A stretch of DNA of 64,000 bases from Pyropia haitanensis (taxonomy: Eukaryota; Rhodophyta; Bangiophyceae; Bangiales; Bangiaceae): assembly GCA_008729055.1 (NCBI GenBank), contig SDUX01000008.1:3249756-3313755 (forward strand), written 5' to 3'. Every line of letters begins with the position of its first letter. The stretch's first letter is position 1. The translations under genes were made by a program, and so were the position numbers. Below are positions 32,042-43,037 of the stretch, piece by piece. Under the pieces are notes generated by a model. That model was not told where the DNA came from. It did no database searches and saw nothing but the letters and a program-made list of their open reading frames with translations.

Positions 32042-33796
32042 ATGGCCACCGGCACGGCAACGGCCGCCCCGCCGGCCGGTGCGTCTGCCGTGGGGACCTC
32101 TGGGGAAGGCCATCCCGCGGGAGCGGCGGCGGGGGTGGTGGAGCCCGGGTCGGCGTCGACGACGGCAGCGGCGGCGCCACCCAAGCGCAGCGCCGCCGGC
32201 ACCGCCGTCACCCCGCTGGCCGGCTTTGGCAACGAGCTCTCCTCCGAGGCGCTCCCCGGCGCCCTCCCCCGCGGCCAGTTCACCCCCCGCCGCGCCCCGT
32301 ACGGCCTCTACGCGGAGCAGCTGTCGGGCACCGCCTTCACGGTGCCGCGCGCGGGCAACGCGCGCACCTGGCTGTACCGCGTCCTCCCGTCGGCGGCGGC
32401 GGTGGGGCGGTTCACGCGCGCGCCCGCCGCGCGTGCGCCGCTGCTGTGTGGCGTACCGCGGCACGCGACGCCCGAGCGGTACCGGTGGCGGCCGCTGCCG
32501 CTGCCGCCGCGGCCGCCGGCGACTGCGCCGGCGGCGCCTGCTGCGGGCACGGATGGGGACGGCGGCGGCGGGGACAGCGGCGGCGGGGGGGGGGGCGTCG
32601 ACTTTTTGGGTGGCCTCGTGGCGGTGGCGGGCGCCGGCAGCCCCGACGAGCGGTCGGGCCTGACCATCTACGTGTACGCGTGCGGCACGGACATGGTCGA
32701 CTGTGCGGCGACGTTTGCCGACGGGGAGCTGCTGCTGCTGCCGCAGGCGGGGGCACTGCGGCTGGTCACCGAGGCGGGCGTGCTGGCCGTGCCGCCAGGC
32801 CACCTGGCGGTGGTGCCCCGCGGCATGCGCTTTGCGGTCCAGCTGGAGGCCGGGGGGGTGGACGGCGGTGGCGCCCGCGGCTACGCGGTGGAGGTGTTCA
32901 ACGGCCCGTTTGCGCTGCCCGAGCTGGGCGTCATTGGTACGTCGGGCCTCGCCGCGCGGCGCCACTTCCGCTACCCCGCCGCGGCCTACACCCCCCCCCT
33001 CCCTGCGGGCGGCTCCCCCCCCCCGCCGCCCTTTACGCTCTACCAAAAGTACGGCGGCGCGCTGTGGCAGGCGCCCTACCGGCCCGGCCACACCCCCTTT
33101 GACGTTGTCGCGTGGCATGGCAACCACCTGCCCTACGCCTACGACCTCGCCGACTACTGCCCCGTCAACGCGGTGCGGTACGACCACCTCGACCCGTCCA
33201 TCTTTACCGTCCTGACCGTGCCGTCGGGGACCGCGCCGGGCGTGGCGGTGCTCGACGTGGTCGTCTTTCCGCCCCGCTGGTCGGTGGCGGAGCACACGCT
33301 GCGGGCGCCGTACCTGCACCGCAACGGGATGAGCGAGTTCATGGGGCTGCTTCGGGGGGTGTACGACGCCAAGGCGGGGCGCGCGCCCGCGACCGCCGCC
33401 GGTGCCGACGCCGACGGCCGCGACGACGCCGACGACGACGACGACGATGCGGCGGGCGGCTTTGTGCCGGGCGCCGCGTCGCTCCACCCCCACCACGCGC
33501 CGCACGGCCCCGACGCGGTGTCGTACGCCGCGTCCGAGGCGGCGCCCGACACGCCCGTGCGGATGGGCCGGCCGCCAGCCGCCGCCCCCACTTCCGCGGC
33601 GGTGGCGGCGGGCGCGGCGGCGGCGGGCGCCGACGGGGAGGTGGCCGACGCGGACGGCGGCGGCCTGGCGTTTATGTTTGAGTCGAGCCTGATGCTCCGG
33701 CTGACCGACTGGGCCGCCACCGGGCCGTGCGTGGACCCCAACTACCTCGACTGCTGGGCGGGGCTGGCCAGCCGGTTCGACGCGTCCCGGCCATAG
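32042..33796 (+). CDS. HGD: Homogentisate 1,2-dioxygenase
   Basis: This non-heme iron enzyme opens the ring of homogentisate to maleylacetoacetate in tyrosine catabolism. The 584-residue product contains GFGNELSSEA, LPRGQFTPRRAPYGLYAEQL, SGTAFTVPR, the cupin core, WHGNHLPYAYDL, YDHLDPSIFTVLT, HRNGMSEFMGLLRG, HGPDA and AFMFESSLMLRLT. Iron ligands map to H426, E432 and H488, and the active-site base to H382, by alignment from memory with the human protein (335, 341, 371, 292). It is longer than the ~445-residue norm because of an Ala-rich N-terminus (~50 residues), a Gly/Pro loop near residue 160 and an acidic Asp/Ala insertion of about 26 residues between E432 and H488. An upstream start at 31877 is possible. 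It is convergent with the next gene. Confidence 0.95.
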   Translation: MATGTATAAPPAGASAVGTSGEGHPAGAAAGVVEPGSASTTAAAAPPKRSAAGTAVTPLAGFGNELSSEALPGALPRGQFTPRRAPYGLYAEQLSGTAFTVPRAGNARTWLYRVLPSAAAVGRFTRAPAARAPLLCGVPRHATPERYRWRPLPLPPRPPATAPAAPAAGTDGDGGGGDSGGGGGGVDFLGGLVAVAGAGSPDERSGLTIYVYACGTDMVDCAATFADGELLLLPQAGALRLVTEAGVLAVPPGHLAVVPRGMRFAVQLEAGGVDGGGARGYAVEVFNGPFALPELGVIGTSGLAARRHFRYPAAAYTPPLPAGGSPPPPPFTLYQKYGGALWQAPYRPGHTPFDVVAWHGNHLPYAYDLADYCPVNAVRYDHLDPSIFTVLTVPSGTAPGVAVLDVVVFPPRWSVAEHTLRAPYLHRNGMSEFMGLLRGVYDAKAGRAPATAAGADADGRDDADDDDDDAAGGFVPGAASLHPHHAPHGPDAVSYAASEAAPDTPVRMGRPPAAAPTSAAVAAGAAAAGADGEVADADGGGLAFMFESSLMLRLTDWAATGPCVDPNYLDCWAGLASRFDASRP

Positions 33797-34437
33797 GGGG
33801 GGCGAGGGGGGCCTGGCTGCAACCGTTGCTGCGTGAGGTCGCTCCTGGGTGGGGCGGGGGGGGGGAGCTGGTCGGCAGGGTGCAGCAGGTGGAGGGGCTA
33901 GGGAGGGGACGGCGGGAAGCGCCGACGGGCGCCGACGGCGCTATAACCTGGCGCGGCCAGGCGAGCGGGCCTTCCCCGCCGTGCGTAGGGGTGCCCGCCG
34001 ATGCGCGCGCACCCCGCTGGGGCGCCGCCGCCGCGGAGCGGCCGCTGCGTGCACGGGCGCGGCGCCGCGTTGGCTCGCGGACACGGCTCCTCCGCTCAGC
34101 CGCCGCCCCGCGGCTCCCGCCCCCCGACCACGCTCGGGTATGCGACCCGTACCGCCGCACGGGGCACGCAGGCTGACACTGGGCCCTCGCCGTCGACGCC
34201 AGCGGCGGCGGCCGCGGACGGGACCACGCGCGGAAGTAAAAGAGGCCTGCTGCGGTCGTCCCCGCCGGCGGTGGGGGACCCCCCGCCACCACCCCCTTGC
34301 CCCACCGGTTTCTGCTAAAAAGCCGCGCCCGCTGACGCTTCCCACGCCTTCCCTCATGACCCCCACCTCCCCCCCCACCCGCCCCCAATACGCCTCCCCT
34401 CCACGCCATCCCCCAACCCCCCCCCCTGCCCCCCCTC
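33797..34437. other. Convergent intergenic region
   Basis: 641 bp between the stops of HGD (plus) and the methyltransferase-like gene (minus). GC-rich with Arg/Pro-type open frames; nothing recognised. Confidence 0.5.
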
Positions 34438-34591
34438 TCACAGCATCTCTGGCACCGTCTGGAACATCTTGTCCACGTCCACGCCCAGCACCTCCCGCCC
34501 CGTCTCCCCCCCCGCCGCGTCGACCAGCGGCCACGCAAACGCCTCGCCCACAAAAGAAAAGGGCGACAGCCGCAGGTTGTACCGGTGGCCC

Positions 34592-34632
<41 letters not shown>

Positions 34633-35754
34633 CCCGCCTCTCCCACCCTGCATGAGGGGCCACAGACCGCCGGCCTCCCTACGGCCGGAGTTGCCCCCCC
34701 CCCCACCCCCCGCCGCGTTGGACTGCACCCCCGGGTAGTGGTCGACAATGACCGTCGCCGCGCCCGCGTCGCGGAGCGCCCTGAAAAACCGCACCGCCTC
34801 GATCAGCGACAGCGCCGGCAGCACGTGCAGCGCGAGGACGACATCCAGGTGGTCGGGCGCGCCCGACGGGAGCCCCACCGCCGCCACCACCGCGTAGTCG
34901 ACGTGGCCGCCAAACGGCGCGTACGCGGCGCGCGCAACCGCGAGCGGGTCCCCGCCGACGCCCCCCCGCCCCCCCTCCCCTTTCACGCCCACGCACGTGA
35001 GGTGGACGCGGCGGTACTCGCGGGCGAGGCGGTCGAGTACGCGCGGCAGCCACGCGGTGTTGCGGCCGCACGCAACGTCCAGGATGTGCGCCGCGTCGGT
35101 GCGGACGACGAGCCGGTAGGCGGCGCGGCAGTAGGGCGTGGACGGGCCGTCGCAGTGGGTCGCCCACGTCGCCTCGTGCTTGGCCGTGAACATGGACGCG
35201 GCGCCGCTGACGACACCATTGCTGCCGCCGGGGGCGGGGGGAGGGGGGGGCGGGACGTCACCGCCACCACCGCCGCCGCCACCGACGCCGCCGGCAGCGT
35301 CCCCCCATGGGGGCGCGCCGCTGATCCCCTCGTCGGCGGCGGCAGCGTCTGACCCAGCCGCCGCGGCGGCGCCACCGCCCCACCGGGGCACCCGCCACGC
35401 GCCCAGCGACGGCAGCGCCGGGATGGTCACGTTGCGCACCGCCGCGCGGAGCGCGTCGGCGCGGCGGCGGGCGAGCGCGGCGGCGAGGGCAGACAGGGAG
35501 TCGCCCGCGGCGGCGGCACCGCCGCCGCTACCACCGCCGCCGCCGCCGCTGCCGCCGCTGGGGACACGGCCGGTGACGCCAACGCCGCCGCCAGGCGAGC
35601 CGTCGGGGTCGGGGGGGGGGCGGAGCGACCCGCCGGTGGGGAGGGCGCGGCGGCTGTCGAGGAGCGCCAGGCCCGCGGTGGCGGCGGCGGCGACGCAGAC
35701 GAGCGCCGCGACGCGTTCGCGGCGGCGCCGTGGAGTGTGGGCCGCCGCCTGCAT
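34438..35754 (-). CDS. Membrane-anchored SAM methyltransferase-like protein
   Basis: The start at 35754 yields 438 residues with a short basic N-terminus and one transmembrane helix (RVAALVCVAAAATAGLALLD, ~14-35), so a type II topology with the catalytic part in the Golgi/ER lumen is likely. A ~150-residue Gly/Pro/Ala stem follows. The catalytic region starts near TAKHEATWATHCDGPSTPYC and contains HILDVACGRNTAWLPRVLDR, which fits SAM motif I. A beta-strand HLTCVGV, then DYAVVAAVGLPSG, DVVLALHVLPALSLIEAVRF and ATVIVDHYPG match later Rossmann strands. The C-terminus after a poly-Gly run is FSFVGEAFAWPLVDAAG. I cannot name the substrate. Confidence 0.65.
34593..34636 (-). repeat. (GCC)n microsatellite coding poly-Gly
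   Basis: An uninterrupted trinucleotide run within the methyltransferase-like gene that encodes about 15 glycines. Likely length-variable. Confidence 0.7.
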
Positions 35755-36769
35755 GGCGGTGGGTGGGGAGAGCAGGGGGAAGGTCGCGGGGGGGTCCCAA
35801 CCTGGGGCGGCGCAACGGGCGGACCGCCGGCGGCGGGCAATACCCCGGCCGGCAGCCGCCGTGTCTAGCCCAAAGGCGGGGCGCCCCGCGACCACCGCAG
35901 ACGCGCCGCGGAGAACAAAGGCGTGACAAGGCCGTAAGCCCGGAACGGAGTACAGTGAGACGGAGGCCGCGAGCGGGAAAGGGTGCCGGCGAGAGGGGCA
36001 CGCCAGAGACGTCTCCAGGCGAGGACGGGCGGGAGACCGGAAGCGGCGGCGGGCAGCGGGCAACGTGGACGCCGCCCAACGGGCGCCACGGCGCTACCAA
36101 ACCCGCCGCCGCAGCGGCGAGGTTGCCTGCCCCCCCCTCGGACCCCCTCCTCCCGCGTCAATGCCGGACGCGGGCGCCCCGCCCCGACGCAACGGCGGCA
36201 GCGACGTCAGGCCGGCGGTCGCAGCCGCGGGCGGGGCGGGTCGGGCGGTCGCCCAATTCACCCGTCGGGTGGTGGCGTCATGACGGGCGGGGTGGGGGTG
36301 GCAGTGGAGTGACGACGACGCGGAGGGAGGAAGGGCTCTCACCGATGGGAGAGGGAATGGTTGGTGGGAAGGGGGGGCGGCCGTGCAGCGCGGGCATCGT
36401 GCGGGGGGCGACGACGCATCATCCCCTTCGCGTTGGCATGTTTGTGTTCGTGTCGGTGCGTGACTGGCCCACCGCCATCGCGGCACGGAGCAGGACGGCA
36501 TAACGCAGGTAAATTATATGGGTACTACTTTGGGTGGAGAGCGGTAGTGCGCGTCGCAGTCCGAAAAGTTTCCTTCAAAATTACCTCGGCCTCGCGCTCT
36601 GCAAGATCCGTCTCGGCGGGGAGCGACGTCACCTCCCCGACCGCGGCCACGTGCGCTGAGTGGAGAGTTCGGCGCCCTTGTCGCTGCCAACCTGCGCCGG
36701 CGTGCCCCCTCCTCCTACCTTGGCGCTACGCACCGCGTCGACGGCATTGCCCGTGGTTGTTGGTTCATT
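35755..36769. other. Divergent intergenic region
   Basis: About 1 kb between the methyltransferase-like gene (minus) and the PAP gene (plus). The 36490-36620 part is less GC-rich and may be the PAP promoter/5' leader. No gene supported. Confidence 0.5.
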
Positions 36770-37800
36770 ATGGCGCCCTCTGCGGTCGACGGCCGCTGCG
36801 CGGCGGCCGCCGCCTTTGTCGCCGCCGCCCCCGCCCTCCCCACCGGCCGGCCGGCGGTAGCGGCTCCGGCGGCGCCGCCGGCCTGGGCCGGCCGCCGTCC
36901 AGCGGTGGTGCCGGCGGTGGCGCCGCCGCCGCCGGCCGGCCGCCGTGTCCGACAGACGGCGCCGCCGCCCATTTGTGCCAAGAAGCAGCCGCCGTCGTCG
37001 CGGGCCAAGGCCGCGGCGTCGGCCGCCTCCCCCCCCCCCCCCCCGCCCCGGCGGCGGCGGCGGCGGCGCCCCCCCCGTCCCCCCCCGCCGCTGCCGACGC
37101 TGCCGCCGCCCCCGCCGCCGCCACTTCGTCAACGTCCACGCCCACCGCCGAGCTGGCGGCGCGCCTGCTGGCGCTCACCCGCCCCGTCAACTGCGGGTAC
37201 AGCTTCATCGAGGGCGACCCCGCGCCCGTCGAGTACGACATTGACGACGTGGTGGCGGCGCTGGAGGCGGCGGCGGAGGCGTCCCCCCCCGAGGCGTCCT
37301 CCCCAGACCTCGTCGGCACGTGGCGCCTCGTCTACACCACCTCCCCGGCGGTGCGGTACGTGGGCGGCCTGACGGGCGCGCAGGGGCTGCTGCCGGGCGG
37401 CGGCCGCTCCGTGTCGGTGGTGCGGGTGGTGGACGAGCCGGACGAGCCGACGTGCACGATGGTGGAGGAGCTGGCGTGGACGCCCCCGTGGGGGGGCGGC
37501 GGCGGCGGCGGCGGCGGCGGCGACGGCGTGGCTGCCGGCGAGCGCCCGCTGACCGTATCGGTGACGGGGAGCCTCCGCCGTGGCGGGTCGGGCTGGAACG
37601 GCATCAGCGGGGGGGGGGTGGGGCGGATGGTGTGGTCGCCCGAGCGGCTGGCGCTCGGCTGGATCCGCCCGTGGGGGGACAGCTGGAAGAGCCTCCGCCC
37701 GTGGACGGTGATGGATGTGAGCTGGGTGGGCGACGGCGTGCAGGTGAGCCGTGGCCAGACGGGCTACGTGTTTGTGTGGGAAAAGGTGGAGGAGGCCTGA
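36770..37800 (+). CDS. Plastid lipid-associated protein (PAP/fibrillin), frame break at poly-C
   Basis: The open frame from 36770 begins MAPSAVDGRCAAAAAFVAAA and continues Ser/Arg/Ala/Pro-rich without acids, which is a convincing plastid transit peptide. A run of 16 C (about 37029-37044) then separates it from the frame carrying the mature protein. That frame reads ELAARLLALTRPVNCGYSFI, DIDDVVAALEAAAEA, LVGTWRLVYTTSP, SVVRVVDEPDEPTCTMVEEL, a Gly-rich loop, VTGSLRRGG, and the conserved C-terminus MDVSWVGDGVQVSRGQTGYV ending FVWEKVEEA. This is the PAP/fibrillin lipocalin-like fold that binds lipids in plastoglobules and thylakoids. A one-base change in the C run restores a continuous protein of ~343 residues. 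The ends of PAP and UBA3 are only 263 bp apart, convergent. Confidence 0.82.
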
Positions 37801-38063
37801 CGGGGAGTTGGGTGCGGGGGGGGGGGGTGGGGAGTGCGAACGACGATGTGTGTGCTGGGGGGGGGGTGCTGCATGTAGTGTGCGCGGAAAATGGGGTGCA
37901 ACCGGCGGGCTCGCGGTGCGCTGGGGTGACGGGATGGGGGTGCAGGCCGCATTTGTGGCGGGCACGCTGTCGCGGGTAGCGCTCGCGTCCGGCCCATCCC
38001 GCCCCGTGTCGATCAACGTTCCCGTGGCCCTTTGTGCACGGCGGCGGGGCGCCGCGGCCGCCC

Positions 38064-39411
38064 TCATGGCCACGTCACGATGACAGTGCGGGCCCCCCCG
38101 ATGGCCCGGTCGGTGACGACCAGCTCCCCCCCCCGCTCCAGCAGCTCCTCCACGCGCTTCCCCGCATTGTCCCGCGTCGCCGCCACCAGCGCCGGCGGCC
38201 CGTCGGCGGCCCACACCATCGCGCCCGTCGCCGCGACGCGCAGCACCGGCGCGCGGGTGCGGAGGGCCGGGTCGGCGGCGAGGGCGTCGAGGAGCGCCTC
38301 GAGGGGCTCCCCCCCCCCCTCCAGCCGCACCGTCCGGGGTACCCCCCCCCCCCACACACCTCACAGTCCGCCCGCCGCTCCGTCTCGTACGTGTACGAGT
38401 AGACGCCCGCCGTGCCGTTGAACATCACATAGTTGCGCAGCGGCCCCGCGGCGGACGTGGCCAGCTTCCACGCCTCTGCAGCGCACGCCGCCGCGATGAC
38501 CGCGTTGGTCGACGCCACCGCCGGCACGATGTGCTTGACCACCCCCGCCGCCAGCCGGCGGCTCACCCCGCGGATGGAGAACCGGTCCGCCCGCGCGGTG
38601 GCGGCCGCGGTCAGCCAGTCCAGGTGGTCGGGGTGGTCCGCGTCAAACGGGACGCCCGGCCCAAACGGCGCCGCCCGCGGGTATTCGACCACGTGCGCGT
38701 ACTCGACGCAGTGCTCGGGCAGGCGGGGCGTGTTGGCGAGCGTGCACAGCGGGTACGTCTTGGGCGTGTCAAACATGGAGAGGGTGCACTCAAAGCACGC
38801 CGACAGGCGCGGCAGGATCACCCGCGCTTGGCCCATGAGGCCCTCGGAGCCGCCGTCAATCCACGGGATGAGGCCGGACCGGTCCACCTCCCCCGTCTCG
38901 GCGTCCACGTCGACGAGCGACACGAGCGTCGCGTTGAGCCACCGCCGCGCGTCGATCGAGTCGAGGCCCGCGACGATGAGGTGGAACTGGGCGTACCACT
39001 CGGGCGGCCGGCGCGTCAGGTCCCCCACGTGGGGTGTGATGACCACGCCCGGCACCCGCGCGCGGATGTAGGCGGCGGCGACCTCGGCCTTGGGCTTGCC
39101 CACGTCCGCCGCCCGGAAGAGGAACTGCCGGTTGAGGTTGGACACGTCAATCGTGTCCATGTCAATGACGTCGAGGCGGCCAAAGCCGGCGAGCGCCAAG
39201 TCCTTGAGCAGCTCACACCCGAGGCCGCCCGCGCCAACGACCAGCACGCGCAGGTCGTTGTGGAGGGCGGCCAGCACGTCGGCGGCGGCGGGGGCGGTAA
39301 AGTCGGGCGCCGTCGACGGGCCGCCGCGGGTGAGCAGCCGGAGCGCATCGGACCACCGGGGGCACCCAACACCGTAGGGGGGGGGGATGCGCGCGCGTCG
39401 CCCGCCTCCAT
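38064..39411 (-). CDS. UBA3: NEDD8-activating enzyme E1 catalytic subunit (two homopolymer frame breaks)
   Basis: UBA3 with its partner APPBP1 adenylates NEDD8 and transfers it to its own cysteine and then to UBC12, enabling cullin neddylation. Visible in order: RWSDALRLLTRGGPSTAPDF; the nucleotide-binding LRVLVVGAGGLGCELLKDLA; DMDTIDVSNLNRQFLF; IVAGLDSIDARRWLNATLVS; IPWIDGGSEGLMGQARVILP; the zinc pair CFEC; the catalytic PLCTLANTPRLPEHCVEY (Cys codon at 744-746 of the 38-kb block); and VVKHIVPAVASTNAVIAAAC. The second zinc pair is CEVC. The C-terminal E2-binding ubiquitin-like domain (PLEALLDALAADPALRTRAP ... ELVVTDRAIGGARTVIVTWP) lies in a second frame, past a run of 12 C at 38342-38353. 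Likewise the likely start (39411, MEAGDARAS) is one base out of phase across a run of 10 G at 39377-39386. With both runs adjusted the protein is full length. Confidence 0.93.
38342..38353. other. Poly-C run at the UBA3 C-terminal frame break
   Basis: Twelve C on the plus strand (poly-G in the coding sense) lie between the CEVC zinc motif and the E2-binding domain, which continue in different frames. Confidence 0.8.
39377..39386. other. Poly-G run at the UBA3 N-terminal frame break
   Basis: Ten G on the plus strand (poly-C in the coding sense). Eleven would put the ATG at 39411 in frame with the conserved RWSDALRLL segment. Confidence 0.7.
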
Positions 39412-40424
39412 AGCGCCGCGCCGCGGCGAGATGGCCAGCAGCCGAGGCGGCGGCGAGCGGGCGGCGGTGGCCGGGAGCGGCCGCCGCAGCGACACGGCGC
39501 GCCTGGCCGCCAAGGCAGTGACCTCGGCCTGGTCGACAACGCAGTGCGCTCGGCCGTCAGCAAGTAGTCGTGGGCAGCGACACCTCGGCGGAGAAGCAGA
39601 ACCACAGCCGCCGCGGGCAGCCAGGCCGGGTCGCAGCTGGCCACCGCGCTCGCAACCACGCGGGCTAAGAGTGGGCGCAGCGACCAAGGCGGACGCCGCC
39701 CAGACATGTCGGCAACACGTCGCCGACAAGTCGCCATCCACTTGTGGATACAGCACATACTTTCTCGGTGACTGTCCTTTCACACGAAAAGCAAACTATT
39801 TTTTCGCAAAAAGGTGGGACCCGCGGCACCGGGTTTGCACAGCCCACCTTCCACCGCCCCCTCCCGCCTCCCTCTGATCCACACGCTCCCTCGTCCACCG
39901 CCGCCGCCTGCGCATCCCGCCCGCGCGGGCCGCCACCGCGGCAGCGGCGTTTGCACGCGGCCGCCGCTCTGCACCAGCCGCGCGGACCCCCCCCCCCCCT
40001 TCCCCCCGCGCGTCCCTCGGCGGCGGCAGCGGCAGCGGCCGCCGACGCCGATGCAGCCGTGCCGCACCGCCGCGGGCGGGCCGCCCGTGCCGCGTGCCGC
40101 GGCCGCCGTGGACGCTGCGCGCACGTGGGCGCCGGCGGCGGTGGCGGCGTGCCGCCGCCCGCTGTGGCGGGCACGTGCCTCCACGGGGGGGCGCGGGCAC
40201 GTGCTCCCACGGAGAGCGGCGGCGCGTTGAAGAGTGGGTGCCCGCCACGCCGACCTGTCCGACGCTGGGAGTCTCCATTCGTCACACCCCACATCCAGCA
40301 GCAAGCAACCCTCGCTCCCAGACCAAACTCCCTCCCTACCTGCTGCTTGCCACCGCCCGCAGCCCTCTCCGCCAAACCCTTCACCTCCCATCTGTGCTTC
40401 CCCCGGCGCTTTCCCCCGGCCGCC
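39412..40424. other. Divergent UBA3/HLIP promoter region
   Basis: About 1 kb. The 39690-39830 part is AT-richer (contains actattttttcgcaaaaag) and could hold core promoter elements. The final 140 bp before the HLIP start is CT-rich, typical of a leader. Confidence 0.5.
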
Positions 40425-40823
40425 ATGGCGTTTGTCTCCACCGCCGCGGCGCTGGCCCCGTCCCGCCGCCCGGTCGCGGCCGTGTCGGCGCGCGCATCGA
40501 CCTTCACCACCCGCCCCGCGGCGGCTGCCGCTCAGGTGACGGTCGCCCCCCCTCGCGGCGGCGGCGGGGTGGTGATGGCGGCCAAGAAGACGCCCGGCAA
40601 CACCAAGTTTGACGGCAAGGTCGCGTCGACCAACGACGCGCTCGGCGCGCCGGCCGTCGAGGGCGGCGACGGCAAGGGCTGGACCCGCGCCGCGGAGATT
40701 GTCAATGGCCGCTACGCGATGATTGGCTTTGTCGCGGGGCTGGCGGTGGAGCTGGGGACCGGCGCGAGCATCTACGCGCAGGTCAAGGCGCCGGCGGAGC
40801 TGCTGCTGAGCACGCTGTTCTAG
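40425..40823 (+). CDS. Plastid one-helix (HLIP/OHP-type) high-light-inducible protein
   Basis: The 132-residue product starts MAFVSTAAALAPSRRPVAAV, a Ser/Ala/Arg-rich plastid transit peptide up to about residue 50. The mature part has a short polar region and one transmembrane helix carrying the chlorophyll-binding LHC motif: GWTRAAEIVNGRYAMIGFVA, with E91, N94 and R96 in the ExxNGRxAMxGF pattern, then GLAVELGTGASIYAQ and a hydrophobic tail LLSTLF. HLIPs bind chlorophyll and carotenoid in thylakoids and protect photosystem assembly intermediates, typically rising in high light. I start at 40425 because earlier in-frame sequence has no conservation and the gccgccATGG context is strong. The gene is intronless. 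Confidence 0.93.
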   Translation: MAFVSTAAALAPSRRPVAAVSARASTFTTRPAAAAAQVTVAPPRGGGGVVMAAKKTPGNTKFDGKVASTNDALGAPAVEGGDGKGWTRAAEIVNGRYAMIGFVAGLAVELGTGASIYAQVKAPAELLLSTLF

Positions 40824-41669
40824 ACGCGTGCCGCTGGACGCTCGCGGCCGGTGAGTGGGGGGGAGGACACGAGGGTGTCGTAGGTGTGTGTGTACATAAG
40901 CTGAGTGCCGTGTGGAAAGAGCCGTCCGTTTCTCCATGCACGATTGGTGCCGCTCCATGCCAGCGTTGGTTTCGCAGCAGACAGCCCCGCGCCGACAGCG
41001 TTGCGCTGATGCTGAGGGCGGGCGCCCCCCCGCTGTGGAAACCGCCGGCAGCATCATCACCGGCGCTGCAACGCCACCACGCCGCCGTCGCTCCCACCCA
41101 TGGGACACAGGCGGGGCGAGCAGCGACGCGGGGCACGGGCCGGTGCAGCGGCATCCGCCCGTATGCTGTGTGACCACCCGCGTTGCGGTGCGACGGCAGC
41201 TGCGTGCCGCAGCCGCCGGTGCCGCCGCCGCTCGCGAGCCACGCTCCCAGCCTCGGGGATGGTCGCAATGAGCGCACCTTTGCCGCGGGAGGGCATCCGA
41301 CGACACGGGACGCGCCCCAATCGTGGACAAAAGAACGCCGCGGCCTGGGCGCCACCAGAGTCACCGCCATGCCGCGGCGCGCGATATACGCGACCGTTCT
41401 GGTCATGGAGGTTTGGCCCATCGGCCACCTCGACGGTGGCGGCGTCAGGGCACGGGCAGGCGGGCGACGGCTGGCGGCAGTGGCACCCGCCGACAGCCGT
41501 CGCGGGTATAGCACAAGCGCGACCGCGGCGGCGGCGGTGCACACCATCGACGGCAGGGGAGCCGGGCGGCCATCCGGGCACGTCCCCCCCGCACGGAGCG
41601 GTAGCAGGAGCGCGCAGCACAGCGAGCGGCCCATGGCCACGCCGACCTCGACCCGCCCCCCCCCCCAAC
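40824..41669. other. Convergent intergenic region
   Basis: Between the HLIP stop and the F-box/LRR-like stop. The minus-strand open frame 40783-41673 overlaps the HLIP 3' end and shows no domain; I do not accept it as a gene. Confidence 0.45.
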
Positions 41670-42434
41670 TCACGTCGCCTCAAACGTCACCAGCAGCGCC
41701 ACCCGCGGCGGCAGCAGCCGCCGCAACCCACCGCGCACGCGCGCCTGCACGGCGGGCGGCGTGCGCGGCGCGGCCCCCCCCCCCCGCTCCTCCCACTCCT
41801 CATCCGACGACAGCGAGCCGCCCCAGCCCGACCGCTCCACCCGCAGCCGCACCGACCGCAGCGCCGGCCACCCCCCCGCCGCCGCGTACGCCGCCGGCGT
41901 CACCGCGTCGGCCGCGACCGCCCCCCGCGCAATGACCGTCAGGGAGACGAGTGCGGAACGCGCGGCGGGCGCCGCGTCGACCGAGCCGACCGCCCACGCG
42001 ACGGGCGCCACGCGGCGGGCGGCGGCAACGGCGGCGGCCGTGCGGCCGTCATAGGCGGTCAGCCACTCGAGCTGCAGCGTCACGTGACGCAGCGCCGGCA
42101 GCCCCGCCCACGGGGCGACCGCCAGCGCCGCGGCGGCGTCGCCGCCGCCGGCGTGCGGCGGGATGAGGAGGCCCAGGTCCAGCTGCACCCACAGCGTCGT
42201 CAGCGCGGGCGCCGGGCCAAAGCCCGCCAGCACCGCCGACGGCGCGCGGCGTGGCGACAGCGCGAGGTCCGCCAGGCGGGCCGCGTCGACGCGCGGCGGC
42301 GCGGCGAGCGCCACCCACTCCGCGTCGGCCAGCGGCACGTTTTCGACCGCCAGGGCGGCGGGGAGGGCGCCGCCGCCGCGGAGCGCGGCGGCGACGCCCG
42401 TCAGCGGCACGCCGCCGGCGGCGGCCGACGCGGC

Positions 42435-42471
<37 letters not shown>

Positions 42472-43006
42472 ATGGCGGGGGCGGTCAGGTGGAGGTCGGC
42501 GAGCGCGCGGCGGGCGAGGAGGGCGCCGAGCGCGGTGACAAACGCGGCGGCGTCGCCGTCGCCCGTGATGGCCAGCGAGAGGGTGGACAGGGCGGGCAGG
42601 CCGCCCGCGGCGAGGCGCCACGGCTCGCCCGCGCCAGCCTCGATGGCCGCCGCGGTGACGGCGAGGTGGGTGACCGCGGCGCACGAGGCGGCGACCGCCG
42701 CGGCGGTCGGCACGCGGAGGGTGCCGTCGGGGAGGTGCAGGTGGAGGGTGCGGAGGGCGGGCAGGAGGGCAGGCGGGTGGGACGTAAAGGGGGGGGGGGT
42801 GACGCCCCGGGGGGGTAGACGCCACCACAGGTGAGGTGAAGCTCGGCCAGGCCACCGCCGACGGCGCGCACCGCCGCGGCGGCGGCCGCGGCGGTGGCCG
42901 CCGGCACGGCCCCCGCCGCCGACGCGGGGAGGGACAGGCGGAGCACCCGCAGCGGGGACGGGCGGCCGGCGCGCCGGCCGGCGCGACCCCCCACCGCCGC
43001 CGTGCC

Positions 43007-43037
<31 letters not shown>

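Noticed and set aside
40783..41673. 296-codon minus-strand open frame overlapping the HLIP 3' end
   Set aside because: Cys/Arg/His-rich translation with no motif and antisense to a confident gene end.
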